The position numbers and the translations under genes were made by a program. From Tupaia tana (Eukaryota; Chordata; Mammalia; Scandentia; Tupaiidae), in NCBI GenBank assembly GCA_026018925.1, contig JAKSZU010000004.1, positions 14,772,964-14,836,963 on the forward strand: a stretch of 64,000 bases of DNA. Direction: 5' to 3'. The number at the start of each line of letters is the position of its first letter. The first letter of the stretch is position 1. Below are positions 37,464 to 63,828 of the stretch, one piece after another. The notes beneath the pieces are model-generated. The model saw nothing but the letters and a program-made list of their open reading frames with translations. It had not been told where the DNA came from and searched no databases.

Positions 37464-37661
37464 GGGCCAGTGGGTGGCTTGGTGGTTTAGGCACTGCATC
37501 CCACATGGCAGCCTGAAAAGCATGCCAGGCACATGCCTAAAATCCTGAAGGAGAAGGAACTGCTACATCACTTTCACCTTTGGGGGGTGATTTCTCACTT
37601 TTCCTCTCTCCGTCTCTCTCTGGAAAGTGCATGCACCTTGCAGGAAAAAAAAAAAAAAAAG
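37464..37661 (+). repeat. Long-form SINE lacking box B
   Basis: The head goes from CCCACATGGC straight to AGCCTGAAAAGC, so the box B segment is deleted. The 3' end is normal. Confidence 0.8.
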
Positions 37662-37703
37662 ACTCTGGATTTAACCATTGGGTCAACAAAAATCTTTGAT
37701 ACA

Positions 37704-37868
37704 AGGGGACTTCTAAAAGCTCATGGAAAAATGGAATTAAAGGACAGTTTATTTTGGTGTCAAAAAACTTGGAAATCTGGGGCCAGCAGGTGGCATGATG
37801 GTTAAGGGCGCTGGACTCCCACATGACCAATCATGGTTCGAGTCCTGGACCTGGTGCTTGCTTTCTCA

Positions 37869-37902
<34 letters not shown>

Positions 37903-38030
37903 CTCTGTCCCTCTCTGGTCAAATAAAAACAAATAAATAAAGTTAAATAAAATAACTCTTTAAAAAAAAACCTTTGAAATCTATGCACAGTTTAGTATGT
38001 GTTTTCTATGAACTTTTTAAGGACCCCACA
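37704..38030. mobile_element. Mariner-type MITE (Hsmar2-like) split by a SINE
   Basis: Inverted ends are near 37708 (ACTTCTAAAAGCTCATGGAA) and 38030 (TTCTATGAACTTTTTAAGGA). The halves are separated by the SINE at 37779-37970. Relatives lie at 50980-51105 and 60193-60320. Confidence 0.7.
37779..37970 (+). repeat. tRNA-derived SINE, short form
   Basis: This is a full short form with (CT)n at 37870-37898. A TTGGAAATCT-like duplication flanks it. Confidence 0.92.
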
Positions 38031-38278
38031 TATAGTTAGTTTCAGAGAGACAGTGGAAATAAATGCCACACATACAGGGACTAAGAGGCAAATGGGATGT
38101 GTAAGACACAGTGATTATAGGCTCTTTATTTCAAGAGTGTGGCAGAGCGAGTCAGTACAGTGGATATAGGGTCAAGGATTTTTAACAGGAAGAGAGTAAA
38201 ACAACACTAACCAGGACCATGAATATGAGTGTAGCCCAGAGAAAGGATATATGTAGTATGGGCAAGAAATTAAAAATT

Positions 38279-38531
38279 GGGACCAGCAGTTAGCGTAATG
38301 GCTATGTTGCTGGACTCCCACGTACTCGACCGCGGTTCAAGTCCTGGACCCGGTGGCTTAAACTCACACCGGGCGTGTGTGTGTGCGTGCCCAAGATCCC
38401 GAGAGGAGAATGGAGGAGAAGGGACTGCGGCGTGGCCATCCCCCCTGGGGGGTGATTTCTTGCCTTCTGTCTGTCTCTCTGGCGAGTGCACACACCCTAT
38501 AACAAAAACCTCTCCAAAAAAAAAAAAAAAG
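38279..38531 (+). repeat. tRNA-derived SINE, young long form
   Basis: This is a full-length copy with box B GGTTCAAGTCC and an A tail. Confidence 0.92.
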
Positions 38532-38849
38532 AGAAAAATTAAAATAAGCACAGAACTAGGGAAATGAGGGTGAGGGCAAGAGAAGGAAGTGGAATGGCAG
38601 AGAGACTGGGGGGAGGGGGACAGCCCAGGTACTTTCTATTTGATTTGATAGAGAAGGTTATCGTTATGTGGAAAAAATGTCATTTTCTGCCTATGCTGCC
38701 AGGGTCTCTCTGGTACATATATTTGCCCAAGGAAAAGAGAGATGTCTGAAAGTGGGAAGGTGACTTCAGATGTACATGTCAGAACTCATACAACTTTGTG
38801 GTAACTTACCACCTCTAATCAGTCCCCACTAGAGAATGAAGTGAAAATT

Positions 38850-39093
38850 AGAGTCAGCAGGTGGCAGGGTGGCTAAGGCACTAGAGCCCACTATAGCTGA
38901 CTCTACAGTTTGAATTCAGACCTGGTGACTTGAAGATTACTCCAGGCCTGTGCACATGTGTGCCCCAAATCTTGAGAAGACAATGAAGAAGGAAGGGGCT
39001 GTAGAATGGCCATCCCTTCGGGGGAGGGAGGGCTTCTTACTTTCTATTTCTGGCAAGTGCATGTGCCCTATGGCAAAATAATAATAAATAAAA
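38850..39093 (+). repeat. tRNA-derived SINE, older long form
   Basis: This is a strongly diverged full-length copy that still ends GTGCCCTATGGCAAAA. Confidence 0.8.
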
Positions 39094-39528
39094 TCCACTC
39101 ATTAGAAATCAAGTTTTGGGGTAGAGGTCTAGAGGAATGTTGGTACACTGAGTTGTAGGTGAGAGAGAGAGAACTTTAAGAACATTCTGTAGGAGTCTGG
39201 GGGATCTGAGGGCTGGTCAAGGGAAACCTTGGCCATTTTCTGTAATACAGGCATGCAGTGAAGAAAATAAATTGAAAAATGCCCACAACAAATGGGCTCG
39301 GGAGTCACTGCCAGAGACTTTAGAGCTAGACAGGATCCCTGGGCTCACTCAGGTGATAAAAACTGAGGCCTAGGTCAGATGCTTTGTCCCTGATGCCCCT
39401 GGGGAAGCTGTCATGTCCGAACGATGGCTGACATCCTGAGAGCGTATGGTTCATCAAGAGACCACAATAGGAACCATGAGCTGCCTCAGTGACAGATGGG
39501 AGCTCAACAATGAAATAGCACCAAGTTG

Positions 39529-39727
39529 GAACCAGCAGATGGCATAATGATTATGGTGTTGGACTCCCACATGGCTGACTGCGGTTTGAGTCCTGGACCC
39601 GGCAGCTTGAAACTCACGCTGGGCATGTGTGTGTGTGATTTCTTGCTTTTGGTCTCTCTGTCTCTCTGGAGAGTGCACATGCTCTATTGCAAAAAATCTC
39701 TTAAAAAAAAGAGAGAGAGAGAGAGAG
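39529..39727 (+). repeat. Long-form SINE with middle deleted
   Basis: The head up to GGGCATGTGTGTG is joined directly to GATTTCTTGC and the usual 3' end. A (GA)n stretch follows. Confidence 0.85.
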
Positions 39728-40789
39728 AGCAAAGCTAACAGCAAGAAGAGAGGAAGTGTGTTCTGAGGAACAAACACTGTTGAAGAGAATAGGTACTGTG
39801 AGTCCTGTCAGACAGGCTTAAGTGTTTGCCTTCTGTTCCAGCCAGAAAGCCCTGAAGATAGGGTGTCAAACCCTATCCAAGTGTTAGCCCCAGGCATTCC
39901 AGCAGGCAAGAGTCACACTGAGCCTCTATAGGTCGGCACCATGAACCCTCAGGACCAGACACAGAAGGGTTCACAGCTCCTGTCCCTACTCCTGGACTTC
40001 AATAGGCTACCTTCCCAAATCTGCAGCAGATGAGAAAAGGGAGATGGAAGAAAATGTACACCCCTTAGCAGCTCCTCTGGATAGCAATTGGGAGCTGACC
40101 CAGGGTGGGCGTTTGGAAGGACTCAGCCTCCGTCCTGCCTGGTGCTGGGATCAGCTCACACGGCTCCTGTGTCCACAGGGCACAGAGAATACATTGTCCA
40201 TAAGGAGGATTATTCTGTACAAGTAGCTTAGACAAAGGGAGAAGTTGTTTCCAGCTGCCTGGGGGAGGTGAGAAGGGGGCGGGAAAGAGACCAGCCTTGC
40301 ACTGGGCATTCCTGCAGAGTTCAGCCTCTTCCTTTCTGCAAAGGACAGGAGGGGACAATTACACCCCCTCCAGTTCACCTCTAATGTTGGGGCCCATTAT
40401 GGAGTTGGAAGGAGCTCTTGGTTACAACCTATCTTAGCTGTTTCCCAAAAGGGACAGGACTGGTCAGCCAGATGAGTACACTGGCAATAGACACTAGAGG
40501 GGGAAGAGAACAAGGTGACTGGGACAATGAGCAAAATGAAGGCTTGGCAATGACCAAGTCCCAGCCTCAGGACAGACCTGGAGAGGGAGAGGTCCTGGGA
40601 ACAGGCTTTATGCTGCCGTTGACTCAGTGATCTTCTACCGTTAGCCAGACAAACTCTGTGTGGTAGAGGGCTCCTGAGGTTTTAACTGCTGCTTCCTTCT
40701 CCATCTCAGACACAAACCTGGAGACAATCACCTAATCTCTCTCCCCGGGGGCTCCAAGAGTAGAAGAAAACACAAACCCTAAGCAAAAC

Positions 40790-40975
40790 TGAGTAGTTTG
40801 AGCCCTGCACCCAACAGCTTGAAAATCACACTGGGTGTATGTGCATACAAGCCCAAACTCCTGAGGGGCGACTGGAGGAGAGGGGACTGAGGTGTGGCCA
40901 TTCCCCTGGGGGGTGATTTCTCAATTTCCCTCTCTGCCAAGTGGACTACCCTATAGCAAAAACCTAAAATAACAA
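40790..40975 (+). repeat. 5'-truncated SINE
   Basis: The copy starts within box B (GTTTGAGCCC) and runs to CCCTATAGCAAAAACC. Confidence 0.8.
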
Positions 40976-41077
40976 AGAAATCTATAGAAGTGGCCAGTCC
41001 AGGCTACAGCAGCTCCACAGGCATCAGTGACCCAGGCTCCTTTTATGTTGTTCTCTGCCATCATTAACATGTGTCTC

Positions 41078-41330
41078 GGGTCAGCTGGTGGCATGGTGGT
41101 TAAGGTAGCTGGATCCTACATGGCCAGCTAAGTGGTTTGAGTCCCCGACACAGCAGCTTGAGAAACATCACTCCTCCCTGGTCATGCCACAATCCCTTCT
41201 CCTTTACTCTCCTCTCAGGATTGTGGGCATGTACACACATATATATTCTTACGTGTTTTGTCACTTTCCCTCTCTCTCTATGAAGCACACGTTTTCTATG
41301 GCAAAAATGTAAAAACAAAGAGAAACAGGA
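41078..41330 (+). repeat. SINE with its middle part inverted
   Basis: The head (41078-41165) and 3' end (about 41260-41318) are on the plus strand. The middle (about 41166-41240) reads on the minus strand, with CACAATCCCTTCTCC in place of GGAGAAGGGATTGTG. Confidence 0.85.
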
Positions 41331-42391
41331 GGAATACTATCAGAGGAAGACAAGAGAGCCACCTTAGCAAATCCTGAATCTGAGCAAACAAGCAGGTCAT
41401 GTCCTCTTCTCCAAAGCAAAGTCCACACACAGTGCCTCCTGAAAAAAAAAAATGAGTATATTGGGGTGGGAGAGACATATGCCCCATGAGGTGTCTACTG
41501 GGTCAGACAGCCCCCAAAGTGGGAGATACTAGAGCTCTGTGTGCCCTAGACAATTTCGAAGGGGAAGAGAAGGAAATGAGAGCACATATTCCCAAAGAGC
41601 TATAAGGTGGGAGGCCTCCAGAGTAAGGAGTTTGTGTAAGGGAACAAGATGTAGGTGAGGTGCTGCCAACATTTCTGTTGAGGTAGGAGGCATTCCCATT
41701 CTAAGGAAAAGAACTCTCTTTCAAAAGTACAGTGAGAATGAAGTCAGTATCAGCCTGGGATAACGAAATTAACTTGGGCTGGTGCCATTCAATAGGAAGG
41801 GCTCTCTAGGTGGAATAAAAGACAGCAGTTACCAAAGACACTCCAGGAGTTTTAGAGAAATTCAGCCTGAAATATATTTAATATGCCAGTTGGCCCTGAC
41901 ATTTCCAATGGGTGGGAAGAAGTAAGATAAAGAACATGTGAGTGGGTAACAGGCCAGACTGAACAGGTAAAAGGTCTGGCATTGCCACAGCACTGATGGC
42001 ATGACTCCTCTGCTGTGTACTGAGGTCAGTGAGTTTAGTGGATGCCACTCCTTGTCTTCATGGAACAGGAACAGATGGCACATCTGGGGCCACTTTTCCA
42101 GTCCTGTGCTGCCACAGCCTGGTAGAATTCTGTCTGGCACTGAACAAATGCCGAGATACAAGCATGTGACAGAAGAGAACAGAAAAAAGATAGCTGAATG
42201 GTATGGGCAGGAGGCAAGTGTCAAGAGGTACAGGTGAAACCAATTAAAGACAAGTTATCTTTTTATGGAGAACAAATTAGAATTGCCTTGCAGCAATTTC
42301 AGAGACTCCTGAAACTTCTCTGACCCCTATATAATGCTCTCATAAATTGCCACCAGACATCCCTGAGCTAGTGAACATCAGCTTAAATCAC

Positions 42392-43501
42392 TTTATTCAG
42401 AGAAATCCTTTGGTCCGTTTCTGCTGATTCAACCCCTGCTCGTGTCCACAAAGGAGTGTAAAGAAAGGCAATTTGGGCTGGATGTCCACACTCACTGTTC
42501 TTCAATTTTATAAAAGCAGGCAAAGCTACTGGTCCCTGTTCCCTCCCACCACCCACCTGGCTCTTATTTGAACCAAAGGCTTAGTGGAGGGAGGATAAGC
42601 CATCTTGGCCAGAGTGCAGGAACTGGTACTATGATGAAGTACAACTCAACTTCACTGGAAGATAGTGTGCAATGCAAGTCCTCTCTCCCTCCAAATTATG
42701 AAAAATAGCCCAGGAGAACAAGGGGCATTTTCATATACTAAGAAAGAAACTCACACACAGGCCTGCCTAGCAGGACTTCCAGTGACATCCCCAACATATT
42801 GGCTCTTCAGCATCCTCCTTCATGTGCACAGGGTGGGGTACAGGATAGGGGACTTTGTGACGATTTTCCCAGTAAGTGTTAAATTGGCTTCTCAGAGGAT
42901 GGAGAACAGAGCAGACCCAAGCTTTGTCCAGAGCTGTTGGCAGGCAGTTTGTCCCAACGCAGAAGCCCCTTTACCTGTAGCTTAAGAGGCATAGCCAGAT
43001 GGAAACTCGGCAAGAGGGCCTGCAGAGACAGTGTGCCTCTAAGGACACAGCAGCTGTTTCAACTCTTGACTGTACAAAATACGCTTATCTGCTCTGTGTC
43101 TGTCAGCTCCCCATTGACAGGAAGCAGGTATCAGATCAGGGTAGGTTCTAGGTCAAGTATTGCGGAGGTCAGTGGAAAGAAGAGACTAGGAACTATCATT
43201 TATTGAATACCCATTATTTCATACACTGTGCTAAGTGCTTTACATTCATTTTCTCATTTTAATCCTCATAACAACCCTATGAGGTAGGTATTATGACCAT
43301 TTACAAATGAGTAAACAGGCTCAGAAAAATTAGGTCACTCGCCCAGGGTCACAAAGCTAGTCAGCGAAGGTGCAGGGATTTGTCTGTTGCTGAAAGGTCA
43401 TGTTCTTTTTATTGTATCAATCTAGGTGAGCCTTGTACAAACGGGAATTTCACTGCCCAGTTCTGTGAATCACACCGAGGAGTGGAATTTGCCAGCCACA
43501 C
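42392..43501 (-). other. MED8: MED8 3' untranslated region (candidate)
   Basis: The first good AATAAA on the minus strand after the MED8 stop lies at 42392-42397. The roughly 1.1 kb between them contains a MIR-like stretch (43195-43440) and no gene. Alternative, nearer poly(A) sites cannot be excluded. Confidence 0.45.
43195..43440. repeat. MIR fragment
   Basis: CTAAGTGCTTTACATTCATT, AACCCTATGAGGTAGGTA and CGCCCAGGGTCACAAAGCTA are MIR hallmarks. It lies in the presumed MED8 3'UTR. Confidence 0.8.
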
Positions 43502-46500
43502 TCACCGCTGATAGGGATGCATTGAAGCCGACTTGATGTTGGTTTTTATCCCACTTGGCATTTTCCCTAAAAGCAACATGAAGAAAGACATTTGAAACAA
43601 GGAAAGACTTTCATGATAAATCAGAAATATGGTCTCTCAGGGTCCCTTCTGCCCACTCCCTTATCATCAGAACACTGGTGGCATCTGACCCTGGTTGGCA
43701 GAGGGCAGAGGTCTGATTCTTTTTTTCTTTTTTTGGAGAGGTTTTTGCTATAGGGCGTGTGCACTTGCCAGAAAGACAGAGACAGAGAGACAGAAAGCGA
43801 GAAATCACCCCCCCCCCCCAGGGGGGATGGCCACAACACAATCCCTTCTCCTCCATTCTCCTCTTGGGATCCTAGGCACACACGCACATGCATCTGGCAT
43901 GAGTTTAAGCCACCAGGCCCAGGACTCAAACCGCGATGGAGTCCATGGGACATGGGAGTCTAGAGACATAGCCATTATGCCATCTGCTGATCCCCTCAAC
44001 AGTCTCTTGCTCATTGACTCCTAAAAGACAGCCTAGGGACCAGCAAACAGCGTAATGGTTATGTTGCTAGACTCCCATGTAGTCGACCACAGTTCGAATC
44101 CTGGACCTGGTGGCTTAAAACTCATGCTGGGCGTGAATGTGTGTGTGTGCCCAAAATCCTGACAGAATGAAGAAAGGACTGTGGTGTGGCCATCCCCATG
44201 AGGGGTGATTTCTCACTTTCTGTCTCTGTCTCTCCGGTGAGCACACATGCCCTATAGCAAAAATCTCTCTAAAAGAAAATAAGAAAAGACAGCCTAATCT
44301 CTGTGTGACCCCTGTCTAATGCCACACATAGAGATGACTATGTTCTCTATATTTCATTGTCCCTTTCCTTAGACTATTTGGAAGAAAGACCTCTTTTAGC
44401 TGCTTAAATCTGAACTTCAGATTGTTTTCATAATTACTAAAAGAGAGCAGAAAGGATAGCATACCAAGAAAAGAACCTATGTAGGACTGGGAAACTTGCC
44501 TACTTGTCAATTCCTGACGTACTTACCAAATGGTCTTGATTAGAGTCTGACCATTGATTTCTGCTACTAAGATGAGACACCAACACACACCCAATATACA
44601 GAGTGAATGGGGCAGAAGGGCAGTTGTGGTGGAGGTCTGATGAGGATGGTAGGCGAGAGCAGTTTTAGCAACTCAGAATTTCTTCCTCACTTTCTGGTAC
44701 TTACACAGTCTCAGGTGAGTTTTTTTTGTTTTTTTTTTTTTAAACTTCTGAAAATTGTTTTCTGGGTCTCAGTACAGAGGAAAGGAGAAAAATCTCTAAG
44801 TCTGGGAAAATCTCTAAGTCTGGGAATGCTGAGGGTCCAGATAGTCCAATTAATCCCCACTCCTCTGCTCAAGGTCAGCTACATTTCAACCCCTGCCACC
44901 TTACCTGGCTGACCTGTTTGAGCCATCTGCACCCCACTGAGCATTGGCTGCTGCTGGCTTGGAGCTCCTGCCATCTGCACCTGCTGTAGACCTGAGGCTC
45001 CTGCAAGGATTGTTCCAGCTCCTGGCTGGCCTGGCTGGCCAGGACCACTGCTGCCTGAAGATCTCCAGTTAGACAGCCCCTTCCCAAAGGCAACAGCTGC
45101 CGCCAAGGCATTGGTGTCATTTGGGTTAAAGGTCTGTTTGTTCGGCCGGAGACCTGAAGAAAAAGTAAGTGGGGACTATGAAGTATGCCTCCGGATTGAA
45201 TCTCACAGCCGGACCAATAGGAGCATCAGGCTTTGGAGTTCTGACTTCGGCAGCATCTAGACTTCCTCACAGCCCGGAGGAAGAACCAGAGGACTTCCAA
45301 GCCTTCTTACTTCACCCAGTTCCTCCCCCTGGTTCATGTGTGACCTTAATATAAAAGGCTAACAGAATGGAAGCAAACCCTTTCTTATGCAGTAGCCTTG
45401 TGTCTGCACTTCGCTACTACACAAATCCCCACTTAATCCAGTGAGCTTAGACACCTCTTTCTCTGTTTTGCCACCAACCCATCCATACCTCCACTCTCTG
45501 ATTCTCGCTCCTCTTTGCTGATTTTCTCCAGAAGGTTTGAGCACATTTTATTCAAGCTCTGGATCTGCTTCTGAAACACACACAGATTTGTGCAGCGATA
45601 AGGGTAAATAGGAAATGATTTTAAAGAAGTTTCTCCCTTGTACTCTTCAGTGGTAACTTAGATGTAAACAACGACATATCCCTACATGACAGGAATAGCA
45701 ATGCCAGCTTCTGATGATGGGACAAGGGTGGGAGAAACAGGGCAGTGCCTCAGTCCAACCTGAGCTGCATCAGCACCAATGCGGGCAGCATCCGTTGTCA
45801 GTTGCTTCTCCTGCTCTTCGACCTCAGGGTCAGGCTTGGTTCTCAGATGGTCGGGGACTACCTCATGGCTGAAAACAGGTACCCGTCCTTCAGTCTGCCG
45901 CTGTAACACAGATTTTATTGAGCCTACCATGCATTCCAAGAAGATTCCTTCTGGACTGATAAACAGTGCCTTCTACAAACAAGCAGTGCATTTTCAGGGA
46001 AAACACAACTGGAGACATAATATTTAGTTTCCTGGAAGCCATCCCCTTCACTTCTTCCTTCAGTTCTGTCTGCTCACACCCTAATCTCTACCAGACCTAA
46101 GGCTAAGTCTGCCACATTTTAAACAAACCAAGTAGATAAAAAACTTAAAAAAAAAAAAAAAAGATATTTTTGCTCAGGATAGATTTTGAAGGAGAAAGAT
46201 TTGCCTTGGTGATATGGGTCTCAGGTTATTACAACACTATTTGGAATCACTTCCTACTAAGTGATTGGTTCCTCTCATCACCTCCTAATCCACACCTAAT
46301 TCATTCTACGCCACCTTTAGAAAGACAGAAAGTAAGGCCTCTGAAACACAGCCCTTACTTCTTACTGCCACATGTTCCTCTGAATTCACAACTGCTAGAA
46401 CAGCAAATCAACAACTGTGCTCTACACTTTCATCTAAGAACTTGATTTCCCAAGTTGTACCCTTTTTCTTCACTTACCATGAGATCTTCATCTCGGTCTG

Positions 46501-46924
46501 GGGACAATACCAGAGGAATGATGACCTGGTTACGGAAGAGTGGTGTCTTTTCATGTTTCAAGACCTTATTCAGAGTGTTCAACTGTCCAGAGAGCAAGGC
46601 AAAGCTGTCCAGAACAGAGGGCCTAGAGGTTGTTAAGAAAATGTCAGAAGCTCCAACCCTTCCATACGTGAAACAAAAACTATAGCCATAGGACTAGCTT
46701 AGGTGGAAACGAAACTAGCTAACAGGAATGCTGGTGTTAGGAAAAAGGGTACATTCTCAGTGTCTAACAGAGAGGTTTTGTTTTGTTTTTGTTTTTGTTT
46801 TTTTTTTTTTTAAAAAAAAGACAATTCATGGGGCCGGCAAGTGGCATGGTGGTTAAAGGCGCTGGACTCCCACATGGCCAACCACGGTTCAAGTCTCGGA
46901 CCTGGTGGCTTGCTTTCTCACTTC

Positions 46925-46958
<34 letters not shown>

Positions 46959-49252
46959 CTCTGATCAAACTGGAAAATAATAATGATAATAATAATAAAT
47001 AAAGTTAAATAAAATAATTCTTAAAAAAAAAAAAAAAAAAGACAATTCATTGTTTGACTGAGATGAGGAATGGTGGCAAAATAGGAACCATGGCCAAAGT
47101 GTTAGAACTAAAAATTCAGAAACTGGGTAAAAGATCCTTTCCAGCATGGAAATAGGATCCACACTTCCAGAGCAGAATGGCTCTGAAAGACATAGTCACA
47201 TGTGTATCAAGAAATCCTGCATGGAGAGGGACCAGCAGTTAGCGTAATGGCTATGTCGCTGGACTCCCACGTAGTCGACCGTGGTTCGAGTCCCAGACCC
47301 GGCGGCTTAAACTCACGCCGGGCGCGTGTGCGTGCGTGCCCAAGATCCCGAGAGGAGAATGGAGGAGAAGGGATTGCGGCGTGGCCATCCCCCCTGGGGG
47401 GTGATTTCCTGCTTTCTGTCTCTCTGTCTCTCTCTGTCTGTCTGGCGAGCGCACGCGCCCTATAGCAAAAAAACCTCTCCAAAAAAAGAAAAAAAAAAAA
47501 AAAAAAAAAAAAGAAATCCTGCATGGAGAGAGCTATAGTGGGAGAACTCACAGAAGTAAGACCTCCTCGTCAGAGAAGTTAAAGGGTAAAACTCAAAAGT
47601 GAAAAAGAACCTGGGTGGAAAACTGGGCATCTCTCTACTTCCTTGCCATGGAGGCCCTTTGCCAAACTTCACTTGTTAAATGTTGGGAAACTCAGCTCTT
47701 TCCAAATCAAAGGGTGTTTACAAACTGATAAAAGTTTACATCACTGGAAATCTCCTATCTACCAGGAGGCCCACTCCCCCAACCCGTGAGCCCTCCCCAG
47801 CTAGCATGGAAACCCTTACCAGGTCAGCCGGTCATACTCGTTCTCCAACTTGTAAATGAAACTCCCCAGTGAGTTCTTCAGATCAGCTACTTGACTCAGC
47901 AGTGCATCTAATGATGCCTCGAGTTGCTTCTCCTCTCTCTGCATCAAAATGAACAGGTTGGTAACCCAGAGAGATTTAAGACACATACAGGAAGTCTGAA
48001 GAACCAGGGAGTCAGTGCAACACCAGTTCAAATCTCAGTGGCGTAGGATAGCCAGGCTGATTTCTATCTCTGGTATCTGGGTTACAAACAGCATTAATCC
48101 TTAGATCTTTCTTTTTTCTTTTAAAAAATTATTTTATTTTTAAATTTATTTTTATTTTCTTTATTTTTTTTAATTAATTAATTTATTTATTCATTCATTT
48201 ATTTTTTTAACTTGACCAGAGATTCAGAAAGAGAGAGAGTGAAAGTGAGAAAGCAAGCCACCAGGTCCAGGATTCGAACTGTGGTCAGCCATGTGGGAGT
48301 GTCCAGCACCTTAACCACCACACCATCTGCTGGTCCCAAGAATTATTTTATTTAACTTTATTTATTTACTTATTTTAATTTGACCAGGGAAGACAGAGAA
48401 TGAGATAAAGCAGAAAGCAAGCTACCAGGTCCAAGACTCAAACTGTAGTCCACCATGTGGGAATCCAGGGCCCTTCACCACCACACCACCTGCCGGCCCC
48501 AACCCTTAGACCTTTTAACCTGTTCACCTAACTCAAGTCTTCCTACCAAGTGATTCCTTTCATCATCTCCTAATCCATGCCTGTTTTTTCTCTGATCATG
48601 TATAACCTATTTGTTCTCACTGAGAAATTTCTAATCCCTGGGGTTCGTTATCTCATGTGCACCTATGCCTCACATGTACTCCAGTTTCCCCTGTTCCAGA
48701 GACCACCTTGTGAGCCTGGATGTTTGTATCAACACCACCATCTCTGGGAAATCTGTCTAGGATGAAGACTTGCTTCTCTGAATACCAGCCCTGGGCTCCT
48801 TCACCCACGACCCATCAACTCTTCATTTCACTCGCATTTGATGTTTTAACTTTCTCCTTGCTGAATTCTTTTGAACGCATTATTTCTGTGCCAATATTTC
48901 TGTACCTATTTCCCAAGCTCAGTCAACCTATAAACATTTATTGAGGGACAACCAGGTGCAAGAAATTAATGAGTTAATTAACGGAGGGAAAAAAAAAATG
49001 GGACCCGCAGTTAGTTAGTGTGATGGCTATGTCGTCCGACTGCCACGTAGTCGACTGTGGCTCAAGTCCCGGACCGGTGGCTTAAACTCATGCCGGGCAC
49101 GTCCGCATACTTGCCCAGGATCCTGAGAGGAGAATGGAGAAGGGATTGCGGCAAGGCCATCCCTCCTAGGGGGTGATTTCTCGCCTTCTGTCTCTCTGTC
49201 TTTCTGGCAAGCTCACGCGCCCTACAGCAAAAATCTCTCAAAAAAAAAAAAA

Positions 49253-49285
<33 letters not shown>

Positions 49286-50209
49286 AAAGAAACAAACAAA
49301 ACAAAACAAAAACAAAACCCAAAACACCATACATGGTCTTAAACACTAAAACATTTTTTTCCTTTGGAGAGGTTTTTGCTATAGGGCGTGTGCGCTGGCC
49401 AGAAAGACAGAGACAGAAAGCAAGAAATCACCCCCCAAGGGGGATGGCCATGCTGCAATCCCTTCTCAGGATCTTGGACACGCACACACACGCTTGGACA
49501 CGCACGCACACATGCCCGGCCTGAGTTTAAGCCTCCGGGTCCGGACTCAAACCATGGTCCACACTACATGGCAGTCCAGCAACACGGCCATTATGCCAAC
49601 TGCTAGCCCCAGCACTAAAACAATTTTAAACGCTAGAGGGTTTGTAAACGTTTCCTTCCCCTCTGTGGCCTCCTGTCTTACTTCATTTCTTTACTCGTAA
49701 CGACGATCAGGCACAGGGTGGTAAGTGATATAAACCGTCTTGCAAATTTGCCAATATGCCCGACTGGAACCTGATCCTGGGTTACCCTACAGCTTCAGAT
49801 TACAGACACCGTAGCGTATGGCCTCCGCGACCCACAATTCCTTCATCCCTCGGGCTCCTCTCCAATTACGGATCCTGTTAGGTCCGGATCCAACAGCGTA
49901 GAACCGGGCCTGAACCAACCCATTACTTTATTCCTCGGACTGCATCTCAGTTTTTCCACACCAATGCAAGTCGGGGCTGACTCGTCCCTCCGGGTCTGGC
50001 CGGGTCTGTCTCCCAACCCGCCGGGTTCCACCCCGCCTCGTATCTGCCGGCTCTCTCCAGCGGGCCCGCCCCCATCACGCGCTCCCTTATCAGCGGGGAG
50101 CTCCGTTCTCTCCTCGGTCCCCACTTCTTACTGTCCCCTCCAGCCCACTCTCAAGCGGGTTACCCAACCCAGCAACTAGTAGGAGGCCCAACTCCGTACT
50201 CACCTGCAT
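43502..50209 (-). CDS. MED8: MED8, Mediator head-module subunit (complete, 268 aa)
   Basis: This nuclear subunit of the Mediator head module links activators to RNA polymerase II and contacts TBP and MED18/MED20. Coding exons on the minus strand, in transcript order, are 50204-50209 (only Met-Gln), 47820-47938, 46478-46622, 45760-45900, 45489-45570, 44905-45153 and 43502-43566 (stop). They sum to 807 nt, or 268 residues, the human length. The N-terminal half is helical and charged. The region from about residue 145 on is rich in Gln, Gly and Pro ([13 protein letters not shown]), and the protein ends MHPYQR. The six-base first coding exon matches the human gene. Introns hold several SINEs, but no coding exon is disturbed. 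MED8 shares a promoter with SZT2. Confidence 0.97.
43720..43995 (-). repeat. tRNA-derived SINE, long form
   Basis: This is a full-length minus-strand copy. A 14-C run sits where young copies have CCCCCC. Confidence 0.9.
44036..44286 (+). repeat. tRNA-derived SINE, long form
   Basis: This is a full-length copy, with AAAAGACAGCCTA on both sides. Confidence 0.9.
46830..47022 (+). repeat. tRNA-derived SINE, short form
   Basis: This is a complete short form: head, (CT)n, then GATCAAACTGG and an A/T-rich tail. AAAAGACAATTCAT lies on both sides. Confidence 0.93.
47228..47511 (+). repeat. tRNA-derived SINE, very young long form
   Basis: This copy is close to the apparent consensus. It is flanked by a 20-bp direct repeat (47208-47227 and after the tail). 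Confidence 0.95.
48110..48500 (-). repeat. Dimer of two short-form SINEs
   Basis: Two short forms in the same orientation abut at 48337/48338. AAYCCTTAGAYCTTT flanks the pair and not the single copies. Confidence 0.82.
49000..49260 (+). repeat. tRNA-derived SINE, long form
   Basis: This is a full-length copy with TTAG doubled in the head. A (GA)n run follows the A tail. Confidence 0.9.
49354..49609 (-). repeat. tRNA-derived SINE, long form
   Basis: On the minus strand this is a full-length copy with a small internal repeat of GACACGCACRCACAC. CACTAAAACA lies on both sides. Confidence 0.9.
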
Positions 50210-50404
50210 CGCGGAGGCCGCCGAAACTTCAACCACGCCCCTTCCGGTTTCCTAGGCAGCCTCGGAGAGGTCTGTCCACCAATCAGAAAGCAGAACTCGG
50301 GATTCTCACTCACTTCCGGTTCCTGCTGGCTGCTGAGATAGCCAGGTCAGGGGTCAAGAGTGGAACATCCTTACTGGCCCGGGCCGGCGCGGGAGGGCTG
50401 TGAG
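50210..50404. promoter_or_regulatory. Bidirectional MED8/SZT2 promoter
   Basis: The two start codons are divergent and 195 bp apart, so both 5'UTRs and the shared promoter lie in this stretch. It has two ETS-type CTTCCGG sites (50241-50247, 50313-50319), one CCAAT box (50279-50283), high CpG content and no TATA box. This is the usual design of bidirectional housekeeping promoters. Confidence 0.8.
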
Positions 50405-63828
<13,424 letters not shown>

